Origin: Branchinecta lynchi
Taxonomy: Eukaryota; Arthropoda; Branchiopoda; Anostraca; Branchinectidae
Assembly (NCBI GenBank): GCA_023053575.1
Contig: JAKZAP010000087.1
Location: 124,001 to 188,000, forward strand
Reading direction: 5' to 3'
DNA: 64,000 nucleotides
The translations under genes were made by a program, and so were the position numbers. The notes under the pieces were generated by a model that made no database searches, was not told where the DNA came from, and worked only from the letters and a program-made list of their open reading frames with translations. Positions 40,401-53,308 of this stretch are shown piece by piece. How positions within the stretch are numbered: the first letter of the stretch is position 1; each line of letters opens with the position of its first letter.

Positions 40401-41574
40401 CCTTGTAGGAAAACCAACCTTGTGGGGAAACAAACCTTTCGGGAAAACCAACCTTGTGGGGAAACAAACCTTTCGGGAAAACCAACCTTGTGGGAAAACA
40501 AACCTTGTGGGAAAACAAACCTTGTGGGAAAACAAACCTTATGGGGAAAGCAACCCTGCGGGAAAACCAACCTTGTGGGAAAACCAACCTTGTGGGAAAG
40601 CGAACCTTTTGGGAAAACCAACACAGTGGGAAAACAAACCTTGTGGGAAAACCAACCTTGCGGGAAAACCAACCTTGTGGGAAAACAAACCTTGTGGGAA
40701 AACAAACCTTGTGGGAAAACAAACCTTGTGGGAAAACAAACCTTATGGGAAAACAACCCTTGTGGGGAAACAAACCTTGTGGGAAAAACAACCTTGCGGG
40801 AAAGCGAACCTTTTGGGAAAACCAACACATTGGGAAAACAAACCTTGTGGGAAAACCAACCATGCGGGAAAACCAACCTTGTGGGAAAACAAAGCTTGTG
40901 GGAAAAAAAACCTTGTGGGAAAACCAACCTAGTGGGAAAAACAACCTAGTGGGAAAACAAACCTTGTGAGAAAACAAACCTTGTGGGAAAACCAACCTTA
41001 TGGGGAAAGCAACCCTGCGGGAAAACCAACCTTGTGGGAAAGCGAACCTTTTGGGAAAACCAACACAGTGGGAAAACAAACCTTGTGGGAAAACCAACCT
41101 TGCGGGAAAGCGAACCTTTTGGGAAAACCAACACAGTGGGAAAACAAAGCTTGTGGGAAAACCAACCTTGCGGGAAAACCAACCTTGGGGGAAAACAAAG
41201 CTTGTGGGAAAACAAACCTTTTGGGAAAACAAACCTTGTGGGAAAACGAGCCTTGTGGGAAAACAAACCTTGTAGAAAACAAACCTTGTGGGAAAACCAA
41301 CCTTATGGGGAAAGAAACCTTGTGGGGAAACAAACCTTTCGGGAATACCAACCTTGTGGTAAAACAAACCTTGTGGGAAATCAAACCTTGTGGGAAAACA
41401 AACCTTGTGGGAAAACAAACCTTATGGGAAAACAAACCTTGTGGGGAAACAAACCTTGTGGGAAAACCAACAACAACCTAGTGGGAAAACAAACCTTGTG
41501 AGAAAACAAACCTTGTGGGAAAACCAACCTTATGGGGAAAGCAACCCTGCGGGAAAACCAACCTTGTGTGAAAA
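37486..41574 (+). repeat. Array block 3, forward
   Basis: 4.1 kb of forward units. It includes several AACCAACAACAACCTAG markers. The segment from 40339 matches the one from 34913 in block 1 (offset 5,426). Confidence 0.95.
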
Positions 41575-44500
41575 CCCATAAGGTTTGTTTTCCCACAAGG
41601 TTTGTTTTCCCACAAGGTTTGTTTTTCACAAGGTTTGTTTTACCACAAGGTTGGTTTTACCGAAAGGTTTGTTTCCCCACAAGGTTTCTTTCCCCATAAG
41701 GTTGGTTTTCCCACAAGGTTTGTTTTCTACAAGGTTTGTTTTCCCACAAGGCTTGTTTTCCCACAAGGTTTGTTTTCCCAAAAGGTTTGTTTTCCCACAA
41801 GCTTTGTTTTCCCCCAAGGTTGGTTTTCCCGCAAGGTTGGTTTTCCCACAAGCTTTGTTTTCCCACTGTGTTGGTTTTCCCAAAAGGTTCGCTTTCCCGC
41901 AAGGTTGGTTTTCCCACAAGGTTTGTTTTCCCACTGTGTTGGTTTTCCCAAAAGGTTCGCTTTCCCACAAGGTTGGTTTTCCCGCAGGGTTGCTTTCCCC
42001 ATAAGGTTGGTTTTCCCACAAGGTTTGTTTTCTCACAAGGTTTGTTTTCCCACTAGGTTGTTTTTCCCACTAGGTTGGTTTTCCCACAAGGTTTGTTTTC
42101 CCACAAGCTTTGTTTTCCCCCAAGGTTGGTTTTCCCGCAAGGTTGGTTTTCCCACAAGGTTTGTTTTCCCACTGTGTTGGTTTTCCCAAAAGGTTCGCTT
42201 TTCCGCAAGGCTGGTTTTCCCACAAGGTTTGTTTCCCCACAAGGTTTGTTTTCCCATAAGGTTTGTTTTCCAACAAGGTTTGTTTTCCCACAAGGTTTGT
42301 TTTCCCACAAGGTTTGTTTTCCCACAAGGTTGGTTTTCCCGAAAGGTTTGTTTCCCCACAAGGTTTTTTTTCCCACTAGGTTTGTTTTCCCATAAGGTTG
42401 GTTTTCCCACAAGGTTTGTTTTCTCACAAGGTTTGTTTTCCCACTAGGTTTGTTTCCCCACAAGGTTTGTTTTCTCACAAGGTTGGTTTTCCCACAAGGT
42501 TTGTTTCCCCACAAGGTTTGTTTTCCCATAAGGTTTGTTTTCCCACAAGGTTTGTTTTCCCACAAGGTTTGTTTTCTCACAAGGTTTGTTTTCCCACAAG
42601 GTTTGTTTTCCCACAAGGTTTGTTTTCCCAAAAGGTTTGTTTTCCCACAAGCTTTGTTTTCCCCCAAGGTTGGTTTTCCCGCAAGGTTGGTTTTCCCACA
42701 AGGTTTGTTTTCCCACTGTGTTGGTTTTCCCAAAAGGTTCGCTTTCCCACAAGGTTGGTTTTCCCACAAACTTGGTTTTCCCGCAGGGTTGCTTTCCCCA
42801 TAAGGTTGGTTTTCCCACAAGGTTTGTGTTCTCACAAGGTTTGTTTTCCCACTAGGTTGTTTTTCCCACTAGGTTGGTTTTCCCACAACTCTTGTTTTCC
42901 CACAAGCTTTGTTTTCCCCCAAGGTTGGTTTTCCCGCAAGGTTGGTTTTCCCACAAGGTTTGTTTTCCCACTGTGTTGGTTTTCCCAAAAGGTTCGCTTT
43001 CCCACAAGGTTAGTTTTCCCACAAGGTTGGTTTTCCCGCAGGATTGCTTTCCTCATAAGGTTGGTTTTCCCACAAGGTTTGTTTTCTCACAAGGTTTGTT
43101 TTCCCACTAGGTTGTTTTTCCCACTAGGTTGGTTTTCCGACAAGGTTTATTTTCCCACAAGCTTTGTTTTCCCCCAAGGTTGGTTTTCCCGCAAGGTTGG
43201 TTTTCCCACAAGGTTTGTTTTCCCACTGTGTTGGTTTTCCCAAAAGGTTCACTTTCCCGCAAGGTTGGTTTTCCCACAAGGTTTGTTTCCCCACAAGGTT
43301 TGTTTTCCCATAAGGTTTGTTTTCCCACAAGGTTTGTTTTCCCACAAGGTTTGTTTTCCCACAAGGTTTGTTTTCCCACAAGGTTGGTTTTCCCGAAAGG
43401 TTTGTTTCCCCACAAGGTTTGTTTTCCCACTAGGTTTGTTTTCCCATAAGGTTGGTTTTCCCACAAGTTTTGTTTTCTCACAAGGTTTGTTTTCCCACTA
43501 GGTTTGTTTCCCCTTCAAGGTTGGTTTGTTTTCTCACAAGGCTTGTTTTCCCACAAGGTTTGTTTTCCCACAAGGTTTGTTTTCCCACAAGGTTTGTTTT
43601 CCCACAAGGTTGGTTTTCCCGAAAGGTTTGTTTTCCCACAAGGTTGGTTTTCCCGAAAGGTTTGTTTCCCCACAAGGCTGGTTTTCCCACAAGGTTGGTT
43701 TTCCCGAAAGGTTTGTTTCCCCACAAGGTTGGTTTTCCCGCAAGGTTTGTTTCCCCACAAGGTTTGTTTTCCCACAAGGATTGTTTTCTCACAAGGTTTG
43801 TTTTCCCACTAGGTTTGTTTCCCCACAAGGTTTGTTTTCCCACAAGGTTTGTTTTCCCCCAAGGTTTTTTTTCCCTCAAGGTTTGTTTTCCCCCAAGGTT
43901 GGTTTTCCCGCAAGGTTGGTTTTCCCACAAGGTTTGTTTTCCCACTGTGTTGGTTTTTCCAGTAGGTTTGTTTCCCCACAAGGTTTGTTTTCCCACAAGG
44001 TTTGTTTCCCCACAAGGTTTGTTTTCCCACAAGGTTTGTTTTCCCCCAAGGTTGGTTTTCCCGCAAGGTTTGTTTTCCCACTGTGTTGGTTTTCCCAAAA
44101 GGTTCGCTTTCCCACAAGGTTGGTTTTCCCACAAGGTTGGTTTTCCCGCAGGGTTGCTTTCCCCATAAGGATGGTTTTCCCACAAGGTTTGTTTTCTCAC
44201 AAGGTTTGTTTTCCCAATAGGTTGTTGTTGGTTTTCCCACAAGGTTTGTTTCCCCACAAGGTTTGTTTTCCCATAAGGTTTGTTTTCCCACAAGATTTGT
44301 TTTCCCACAAGGTTTGTTTTCCCACAAGGTTTGTTTTACCACAAGGTTGGTTTTCCCGAAAGGTTTGTTTCCCCACAAGGTTTCTTTCCCCATAAGGTTG
44401 GTTTTCCCACAAGGTTGGTTTTCTCACAAGGTTTGTTTTCCCACAAGGTTTGTTTTCCCACAAGGTTTGTTTTCCCAAAAGGTTTGTTTTCCCACAAGCT

Positions 44501-47500
44501 TTGTTTTCCCCCAAGGTTGGTTTTCCCGCAAGGTTGGTTTTCCCACAAGGTTTGTTTTCCCACTGTGTTGGTTTTCCCAAAAGGTTCGCTTTCCCGCAAG
44601 GTTGGTTTTCCCACAAGGTTTGTTTTCCCACTGTGTTGGTTTTTCCCAAAAGGTTCGCTTTCCCACAAGGTTGGTTTTCCCACAAGGTTGGTTTTCCCGC
44701 AGGGTTGCTTTCCCCATAAGGTTGGTTTTCCCACAAGGTTTGTTTTCTCACAAGGTTTGTTTTCCCACTAGGTTGTTTTTCAGACTAGGTTGGTTTTCCC
44801 ACAAGGTTTGTTTTCCCACAAGCTTTGTTTTCACCCAAGGTTGGTTTTCCCGCAAGGTTGGTTTTCACACAAGGTTTGTTTTCCCACTGTGTTGCTTTTC
44901 CCAAAAGGTTCGCTTTCCCGCAAGGTTGGTTTTCCCACAAGGTTTGTTTCCCCACAAGGTTTGTTTTCCCATAAGGTTTGTTTTCCCACAAGGTTTGTTT
45001 TCCCACAAGGTTTGTTTTCCCACAAGGTTTGTTTTCCCACAAGGTTGGTTTTCCCGCAAGGTTGGTTTTCCCACAAGGTTTGTTTTCCCACTGTGTTGGT
45101 TTTCCCAAAAGGTTCGCTTTCCCACAAGGTCAGTTTTCCCACAAGGTTGGTTTTCCCGCAGGGTTGCTTTCCCCATAAGGTTTGTTTTCCCACAAGGTTT
45201 GTTTTCCCACAAGGTTTGTTTTCCCACAAGGTTGGTTTTCCCGAAAGGTTTGTTTCCCCACAAGGTTGGTTTTCCCACAAAGTTGGTTTTCCCGCAGGGT
45301 TTGTTTTCCCACAAGGTTAGTTTTCCCGCAAGGTTTGTATTCCCACAAGGTTAGTTTTCCCACAAGGTTAGTTTCCCCACAAGGTTTGTTTCCCCACAAG
45401 GTTTGTTTTCCCACAAGGATTGTTTTCTCACAAGGTTTGTTTTCCCACTGTGTTGGTTTTCCCAAAAGGTTCGCTTTCCCGCAAGGTTGGTTTTCCCACA
45501 ATTTTGGTTTTCCCGCAGGGTTTGTTTTCCCACAAGGTTGGTTTTCCCGCAGGGTTTGTTTTTCCACAAGGTTAGTTTTCCCGAAAGGTTTGTTTCCCCA
45601 CAAGGTGGGTTTTCCCACAAGGTTGGTTTTCCCGCAGGGTTTGTTTTCCCACAAGGTTTGTTTTCCCACAAGATTTGTTTTCCCACAAGGTTGGTTTTCC
45701 CGAAAGGTTTGTTTTCCCACAAGGTTGGTTTTCCCGAAAGGTTTGTTTCCCCACAAGGCTGGTTTTCCCACAAGGTTGGTTTTCCCGAAAGGTTTGTTTC
45801 CCCACAAGGTTGGTTTTCCCGCAAGGTTTGTTTCCCCACAAGGTTTGTTTTCCCACAAGGATTGTTTTCTCACAAGGTTTGTTTTCCCACTAGGTTGTTG
45901 TTGGTTTTCCCACAAGGTTTGTTTCCCCACAAGGTTTGTTTTCCCATAAGGTTTGTTTTCCCACAAGGTTTGTTTCCCCACAAGGTTTGTTTTCCCACAA
46001 GGTTTGTTTTCCCCCAAGGTTGGTTTTCCCGCAAGGTTGGTTTTCCCACAAGGTTTGTTTTCCCACTGTGTTGGTTTTCCCAAAAGGTTCGCTTTCCCAC
46101 AAGGTTGGTTTTCCCACAAGGTTGGTTTTCCCGCAGGGTTGCTTTCCCCATAAGGTTGGTTTTCCCACAAGGTTTGTTTTCTCACAAGGTTTGTTTTCCC
46201 AATAGGTTGTTGTTGGTTTTCCCACAAGGTTTGTTTCCCCACAAGGTTTGTTTTCCCATAAGGTTTGTTTTCCCACAAGGTTTGTTTTCCCACAAGGTTT
46301 GTTTTCCCACAAGGTTTGTTTTACCACAAGGTTGGTTTTCCCGAAAGGTTTGTTTCCCCACAAGGTTTCTTTCCCCATAAGGTTGGTTTTCCCACAAGGT
46401 TTGTTTTCTCACAAGGTTTGTTTTCCCACAAGGTTTGTTTTCCCACAAGGTTTGTTTTCCCAAAAGGTTTGTTTTCCCACAAGCTTTGTTTTCCCCCAAG
46501 GTTGGTTTTCCCGCAAGGTTGGTTTTCCCACAAGGTTTGTTTTCCCACTGTGTTGGTTTTCCCAAAAGGTTCGCTTTCCCGCAAGGTTGGTTTTCCCACA
46601 AGGTTTGTTTTCCCACTGTGTTGGTTTTTCCCAAAAGGTTCGCTTTCCCACAAGGTTGGTTTTCCCACAAGGTTGGTTTTCCCGCAGGGTTGCTTTCCCC
46701 ATAAGGTTGGTTTTCCCACAAGGTTTGTTTTCTCACAAGGTTTGTTTTCCCACTAGGTTGTTTTTCCGACTAGGTTGGTTTTCCCACAAGGTTTGTTTTC
46801 CCACAAGCTTTGTTTTCACCCAAGGTTGGTTTTCCCGCAAGGTTGGTTTTCCCACAAGGTTTGTTTTCCCACTGTGTTGCTTTTCCCAAAAGGTTCGCTT
46901 TCCCGCAAGGTTGGTTTTCCCACAAGGTTTGTTTCCCCACAAGGTTTGTTTTCCCATAAGGTTTGTTTTCCCACAAGGTTTGTTTTCCCACAAGGTTTGT
47001 TTTCCCACAAGGTTTGTTTTCCCACAAGGTTGGTTTTCCCGCAAGGTTGGTTTTCCCACAAGGTTTGTTTTCCCACTGTGTTGGTTTTCCCAAAAGGTTC
47101 GCTTTCCCACAAGGTCAGTTTTCCCACAAGGTTGGTTTTCCCGCAGGGTTGCTTTCCCCATAAGGTTTGTTTTCCCACAAGGTTTGTTTTCCCACAAGGT
47201 TTGTTTTCCCACAAGGTTGGTTTTCCCGAAAGGTTTGTTTCCCCACAAGGTTGGTTTTCCCACAAAGTTGGTTTTCCCGCAGGGTTTGTTTTGTTTTCAA
47301 GGTTTGTTTTCTCACAAGGTTTGTTTTCCCACTAGGTTGTTTTTCCGACTAGGTTGGTTTTCCCACAAGGTTTGTTTTCCCACAAGCTTTGTTTTCACCC
47401 AAGGTTGGTTTTCCCGCAAGGTTGGTTTTCCCACAAGGTTTGTTTTCCCACTGTGTTGCTTTTCCCAAAAGGTTCGCTTTCCCGCAAGGTTGGTTTTCCC

Positions 47501-50500
47501 ACAAGGTTTGTTTCCCCACAAGGTTTGTTTTCCCATAAGGTTTGTTTTCCCACAAGGTTTGTTTTCCCACAAGGTTTGTTTTCCCACAAGGTTTGTTTTC
47601 CCACAAGGTTGGTTTTCCCGCAAGGTTGGTTTTCCCACAAGGTTTGTTTTCCCACTGTGTTGGTTTTCCCAAAAGGTTCGCTTTCCCACAAGGTCAGTTT
47701 TCCCACAAGGTTGGTTTTCCCGCAGGGTTGCTTTCCCCATAAGGTTTGTTTTCCCACAAGGTTTGTTTTCCCACAAGGTTTGTTTTCCCACAAGGTTGGT
47801 TTTCCCGAAAGGTTTGTTTCCCCACAAGGTTGGTTTTCCCACAAGGTTGGTTTTCCCGCAGGGTTTGTTTTCCCACAAGGTTGGTTTTCCCGCAGGGTTT
47901 GTTTTCCCACAAGGTTAGTTTTCCCGAAAGGTTTGTTTCCCCACAAGATGGGTTTTCCCACAAGGTTGGTTTTCCCGCGGGGTTTGTTTTCCCACAAGGT
48001 TTGTTTTCCAACAAGGTTTGTTTTCCCACAAGGTTGGTTTTCCCGAAAGGTTTGTTTTCCCACAAGGTTGGTTTTCCCGAAAGGTTTGTTTCCCCACAAG
48101 GCTGGTTTTCCCACAAGGTTGGTTTTCCCGAAAGGTTTGTTTCCCCACAAGGTTGGTTTTCCCGCAAGGTTTGTTTCCCCACAAGGTTTGTTTTCCCACA
48201 AGGATTGTTTTCTCACAAGGTTTGTTTTCCCACTAGGTTTGTTTCCCCACAAGGTTTGTTTTCCCACAAGGTTTGTTTTCCCCCAAGGTTTGTTTTCCCA
48301 CAAGGTTGGTTTTCCCGAAAGGTTTGTTTCCCCACAAGGTTGGTTTTCCCACAAGGTTGGTTTTCCCGAAAGGTTTGTTTCCCCACAAGGTTGGTTTTCC
48401 CACAAGGTTTGTTTTCCCACAAGGATTGTTTTCTCACAAGGTTTGTTTTCCCACAAGGTTTGTTTTCCCACAAGGTTGGTTTTCCCGAAAGGTTTGTTTC
48501 CCCACAAGGTTTGTTTTCCCACAAGCTTGTTTTCACCCAAGGTTGGTTTTCCCGCAAGGTTGGTTTTCCCACAAGGTTTGTTTTCCTACTGTGTTGGTTT
48601 TCCCAAAAGGTTCGCTTTCCCGCAAGGTTGGTTTTCCCACAAGGTTTGTTTCCCCAGAAGGTTTGTTTTCCCATAAGGTTTGTTTTCCCACAAGGTTTGT
48701 TTTCCCACAAGGTTTGTTTTCCCACAAGGTTTGTTTTCCCACAAGGTTGGTTTCCCCGCAAGGTTGCTTTCCCCATAAGGTTTGTTTTCCCACGAGGTTT
48801 GTTTTCCCACTGTGTTGGTTTTCCCAAAAGGTTCGCTTTCCCACAAGGTTGGTTTTCCCACAAGGTTGGTTTTCCCGCAGGGTTGCTTTCCCCATAAGGT
48901 TTGTTTTCCCACAAGGTTTGTTTTCCCACAAGGTTTGTTTTCCCACAAGGTTGGTTTTCCCGAAAGGTTTGTTTCCCCACAAGGTTGGTTTTCCCACAAA
49001 GTTGGTTTTCCCGCAGGGTTTGTTTTCCCACAAGGTTAGTTTTCCCGCAAGGTTTGTTTTCCCACAAGGTTAGTTTTCCCACAAGGTTTGTTTCCCCACA
49101 AGGTTTGTTTCCCCACAAGGTTTGTTTTCCCACAAGGATTGTTTTCTCACAAGGTTTGTTTTCCCACTGTGTTGGTTTTCCCAAAAGGTTCGCTTTCCCG
49201 CAAGGTTGGTTTTCCCACAAGGTTGGTTTTCCCGCAGGGTTTGTTTTCCCACAAGGTTGGTTTTCCCGCAGGGTTTGTTTTCCCACAAGGTTAGTTTTCC
49301 CGAAAGGTTTGTTTCCCCACAAGGTGGGTTTTCCCACAAGGTTGGTTTTCCCGCAGGGTTTGTTTTCCCACAAGGTTTGTTTTCCCACAAGGTTTGTTTT
49401 CCCACAAGGTTGGTTTTCCCGAAAGGTTTGTTTTCCCACAAGGTTGGTTTTCCCGAAAAGTTTGTTTCCCCACAAGGTTGGTTTTCCCACAAGGTTGGTT
49501 TTCCCGAAAGGTTTGTTTCCCCACAAGGTTGGTTTTCCCGCAAGGTTTGTTTCCCCACAAGGTTTGTTTTCCCACAAGGATTGTTTTCTCACAAGGTTTG
49601 TTTTCCCACTAGGTTTGTTTCCCCACAAGGTTTGTTTTCCCATAAGGTTTGTTTTCCCCCAAGGTTTGTTTTCCCACAAGGTTGGTTTTCCCGAAAGGTT
49701 TGTTTCCCCACAAGGTTGGTTTTCCCACAAGGTTGGTTTTCCCGAAAGGTTTGTTTCCCCACAAGGTTGGTTTTCCCACAAGGTTTGTTTTCCCACAAGG
49801 ATTGTTTTCTCACAAGGTTTGTTTTCCCACAAGGTTTGTTTTCCCACAAGGTTGGTTTTCCCGAAAGGTTTGTTTCCCCACAAGGTTTGTTTCCCCACAA
49901 GGTTTGTTTTTCCATAAGGTTTGTTTTCCCAAAAGGTTTGTTTTCCCACAAGGTTTGTTTTTCACCCAAGGTTGGTTTTCCCGCAAGGTTGGTTTTCCCA
50001 CAAGGTTTGTTTTCCTACTGTGTTGGTTTTCCCAAAAGGTTCGCTTTCCCGCAAGGTTGGTTTTCCCACAAGGTTTGTTTCCCCAGAAGGATTGTTTTCC
50101 CACAAGGATTGTTTTCTCACAAGGTTTGTTTTCCCACAAGGTTTGTTTTCCCACAAGGTTGGTTTTCCCGAAAGGTTTGTTTCCCCACAAGGTTTGTTTT
50201 CCCACAAGCTTTGTTTTCACCCAAGGTTGGTTTTCCCGCAAGGTTGGTTTTCCCACAAGGTTTGTTTTCCTACTGTGTTGGTTTTCCCAAAAGGTTCGCT
50301 TTCCCGCAAGGTTGGTTTTCCCACAAGGTTTTTTTCCCCAGAAGGTTTGTTTTCCCATAAGGTTTGTTTTCCCACAAGGTTTGTTTTCCCACAAGGTTTG
50401 TTTTCCCAAAAGGTTTGTTTTCCCACAAGGTTGGTTTCCCCGCAAGGTTGCTTTCCCCATAAGGTTTGTTTTCCCACAAGGTTTGTTTTCCAGCAAGGTT

Positions 50501-53308
50501 TGTTTTCCCACAAGGTTGGTTTTCCCACAAGGTTTGTTTCCCCAAGAGGTTGGTTTTCCCACAAGGTTGGTTTTCCCGCAGGGTTTGTTTTCCCACAAGG
50601 TTAGTTTTCCCGCAAGGTTTGTTTTCCCACAAGGTTAGTTTTCCCACAAGGTTTGTTTCCCCACAAGGTTTGTTTTCCCACAAGGATTGTTTTCTCACAA
50701 GGTTTGTTTTCCCACTGTGTTGGTTTTCCCAAAAGGTTCGCTTTCTCGCAAGGTTGGTTTTCCCACAAGGAATGTTTTCCCACTAGGTTTGTTTCCCCAC
50801 AAGGTTTGTTTTCCCACAAGGTTGGTTTTCCCGCAAGGTTGGTTTTCCCACAAGGTTTGTTTTCCCACTGTGTTGGTTTTCCCAAAAGGTTCGCTTTCCC
50901 ACAAGGTTGGTTTTCCCACAAGGTTTGTTTTCCCACAAGGCTGGTTTTCCCGAAAGGTTTGTTTCCCCACAAGGTTTGTTTTCCCACTAGGTTTGTCTTC
51001 CCATAAGGTTGGTTTTCCCACAAGGTTTGTTTTCTCACAAGGTTTGTTTTCCCACTAGGTTTGTTTTCCCACAAGGTTTGTTTTCCCACAAGGTTTGTTT
51101 TCCCACAAGGTTGGTTTCCCGAAAGGTTTGTTTCCCCAAAAGGTTGGTTTTCCCACAAGGTTTGTTTTCCCGCAGGGTTTGTTTTCCCACAAGGTTAGTT
51201 TTCCCGCAAGGTTTGTTTCCCCACAAGGTTTGTTTTCCCTCAAGGATTGTTTTCCCACTAGGTTTGTTTCCCCACAAGGTTTGTTTTCCCACAAGGTTTG
51301 TTTTCCCCCAAGGTTGGTTTTCCCGCAAGGTTGGTTTTCCCACAAGGTTTGTTTTCCCACTGTGTTGGTTTTCCCAAAAGGTTCGCTTTCCCACAAGGTT
51401 GGTTTTCCCACAAGGCTGGTTTTCCCGCAGGGTTGCTTTCCCCATAAGGTTTGTTTTCTCACAATGTTTGTTTTCCCACAAGCTTTGTTTTCCCCCAAGG
51501 TTGGTTTTCCCGCAAGGTTGGTTTTCCCACAAGGTTTGTTTTCCCAGTGTGTTTGTTTTCCCAAAAGGTTCGCTTTCCCGCAAGGTTGGTTTTCCCACAA
51601 GGTTTGTTTTCCCACTGTGTTGGTTTTTCCCAAAAGGTTCGCTTTCCCACAAGGTTGGTTTTCCCACAAGGTTGGTTTTCCCGCAGGGTTGCTTTCCCCA
51701 TAAGGTTGGTTTTCCCACAAGGTTTGTTTTCTCACAAGGTTTGTTTTCCCACTAGGGCTTTTTTCCCACTAGGTTGGTTTTCCCACAAGGTTTGTTTTCC
51801 CACAAGCTTTGTTTTCACCCAAGGTTGGTTTTCCCGCAAGGTTGGTTTTCCCGCAAGGTTGGTTTTCCCGCAGGGTTGCTTTCCCCATAAGGTTGGTTTT
51901 CCCACAAGGTTTGTTTTCTCACAAGGTTTGTTTTCCCAATAGGTTGTTGTTGGTTTTCCCACAAGGTTTGTTTCCCCACAAGGTTTGTTTTCCCATAAGG
52001 TTTCTTTTCCCACAAGGTTTGTTTTCCCACAAGGTTTGTTTTCCCACAAGGTTTGTTTTACCACAAGGTTGGTTTTCCCGAAAGGTTTGTTTCCCCACAA
52101 GGTTTCTTTCCCCATAAGGTTGGTTTTCCCACAAGGTTTGTTTTCTCACAAGGTTTGTTTTCCCACAAGGTTTGTTTTCCCACAAGGTTTGTTTTCCCAA
52201 AAGGTTTGTTTTCCCACAAGCTTTGTTTTCCCCCAAGGTTGGTTTTCCCGCAAAGTTGGTTTTCCCACAAGGTTTGTCACTGTGTTGGTTTTCCCAAAAG
52301 GTTCGCTTTCCCGCAAGGTTGGTTTTCCCACAAGGTTTGTTTTCCCACTGTGTTGGTTTTTCCCAAAAGGTTCGCTTTCCCACAAGGTTGGTTTTCCCAC
52401 AAGGCTGGTTTTCCCGCAGGGTTGCTTTCCCCATAAGGTTTGTTTTCTCACAAGGTTTGTTTTCCCACAAGCTTTGTTTTCCCCCAAGGTTGGTTTTCCC
52501 GCAAGGTTGGTTTTCCCACAAGGTTTGTTTTCCCACTGTGTTTGTTTTCCCAAAAGGTTCGCTTTCCCGCAAGGTTGGTTTTCCCACAAGGTTTGTTTTC
52601 CCACTGTGTTGGTTTTTCCCAAAAGGTTCGCTTTCCCACAAGGTTGGTTTTCCCACAAGGTTGGTTTTCCCGCAGGGTTGCTTTCCCCATAAGGTTGGTT
52701 TTCCCACAAGGTTTGTTTTCTCACAAGGTTTGTTTTCCCACTAGGGCTTTTTTCCCACTAGGTTGGTTTTCCCACAAGGTTTGTTTTCCCACAAGCTTTG
52801 TTTTCACCCAAGGTTGGTTTTCCCGCAAGGTTGGTTTTCCCGCAAGGTTTGTTTTCCCACTGTGTTGGTTTTCCCAAAAGGTTCGCTTTCCCGCAAGGTT
52901 GGTTTTCCCACAAGGTTTGTTTCCCCACAAGGTTTGTTTCCCCACAAGGTTTGTTTCCCATAAGGTTTGTTTTCCCACAAGGTTTGTTTTCCCACAAGGT
53001 TTGTTTTCCCACAAGGTTTGTTTTCCCACAAGGTTGGTTTTCCCGCAAGGTTGGTTTTCCCACAAGGTTTGTTTTCCCACTGTGTTGGTTTTCCCAAAAG
53101 GTTCGCTTTCCCACAAGGTTGGTTTTCCCACAAGGTTGGTTTTCCCGCAGGGTTGCTTTCCCCATAAGGTTTGTTTTCCCACAAGGTTTGTTTTCCCACA
53201 AGGTTTGTATTCCCACAAGGTTGGTTTTCCCGAAAGGTTTGTTTCCCCAAGAGGTTGGTTTTCCCACAAGGTTGGTTTTCCCGCAGGGTTTGTTTTCCCA
53301 CAAGGTTA
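41575..53308 (-). repeat. Array block 4, inverted, 11.7 kb
   Basis: The longest block. It contains internal duplications: the segment from 44263 recurs from 46248 (offset 1,985), and part of that recurs again 579 bases on. The segment at 42398-44400 recurs in block 6 (offset 16,067). Confidence 0.95.
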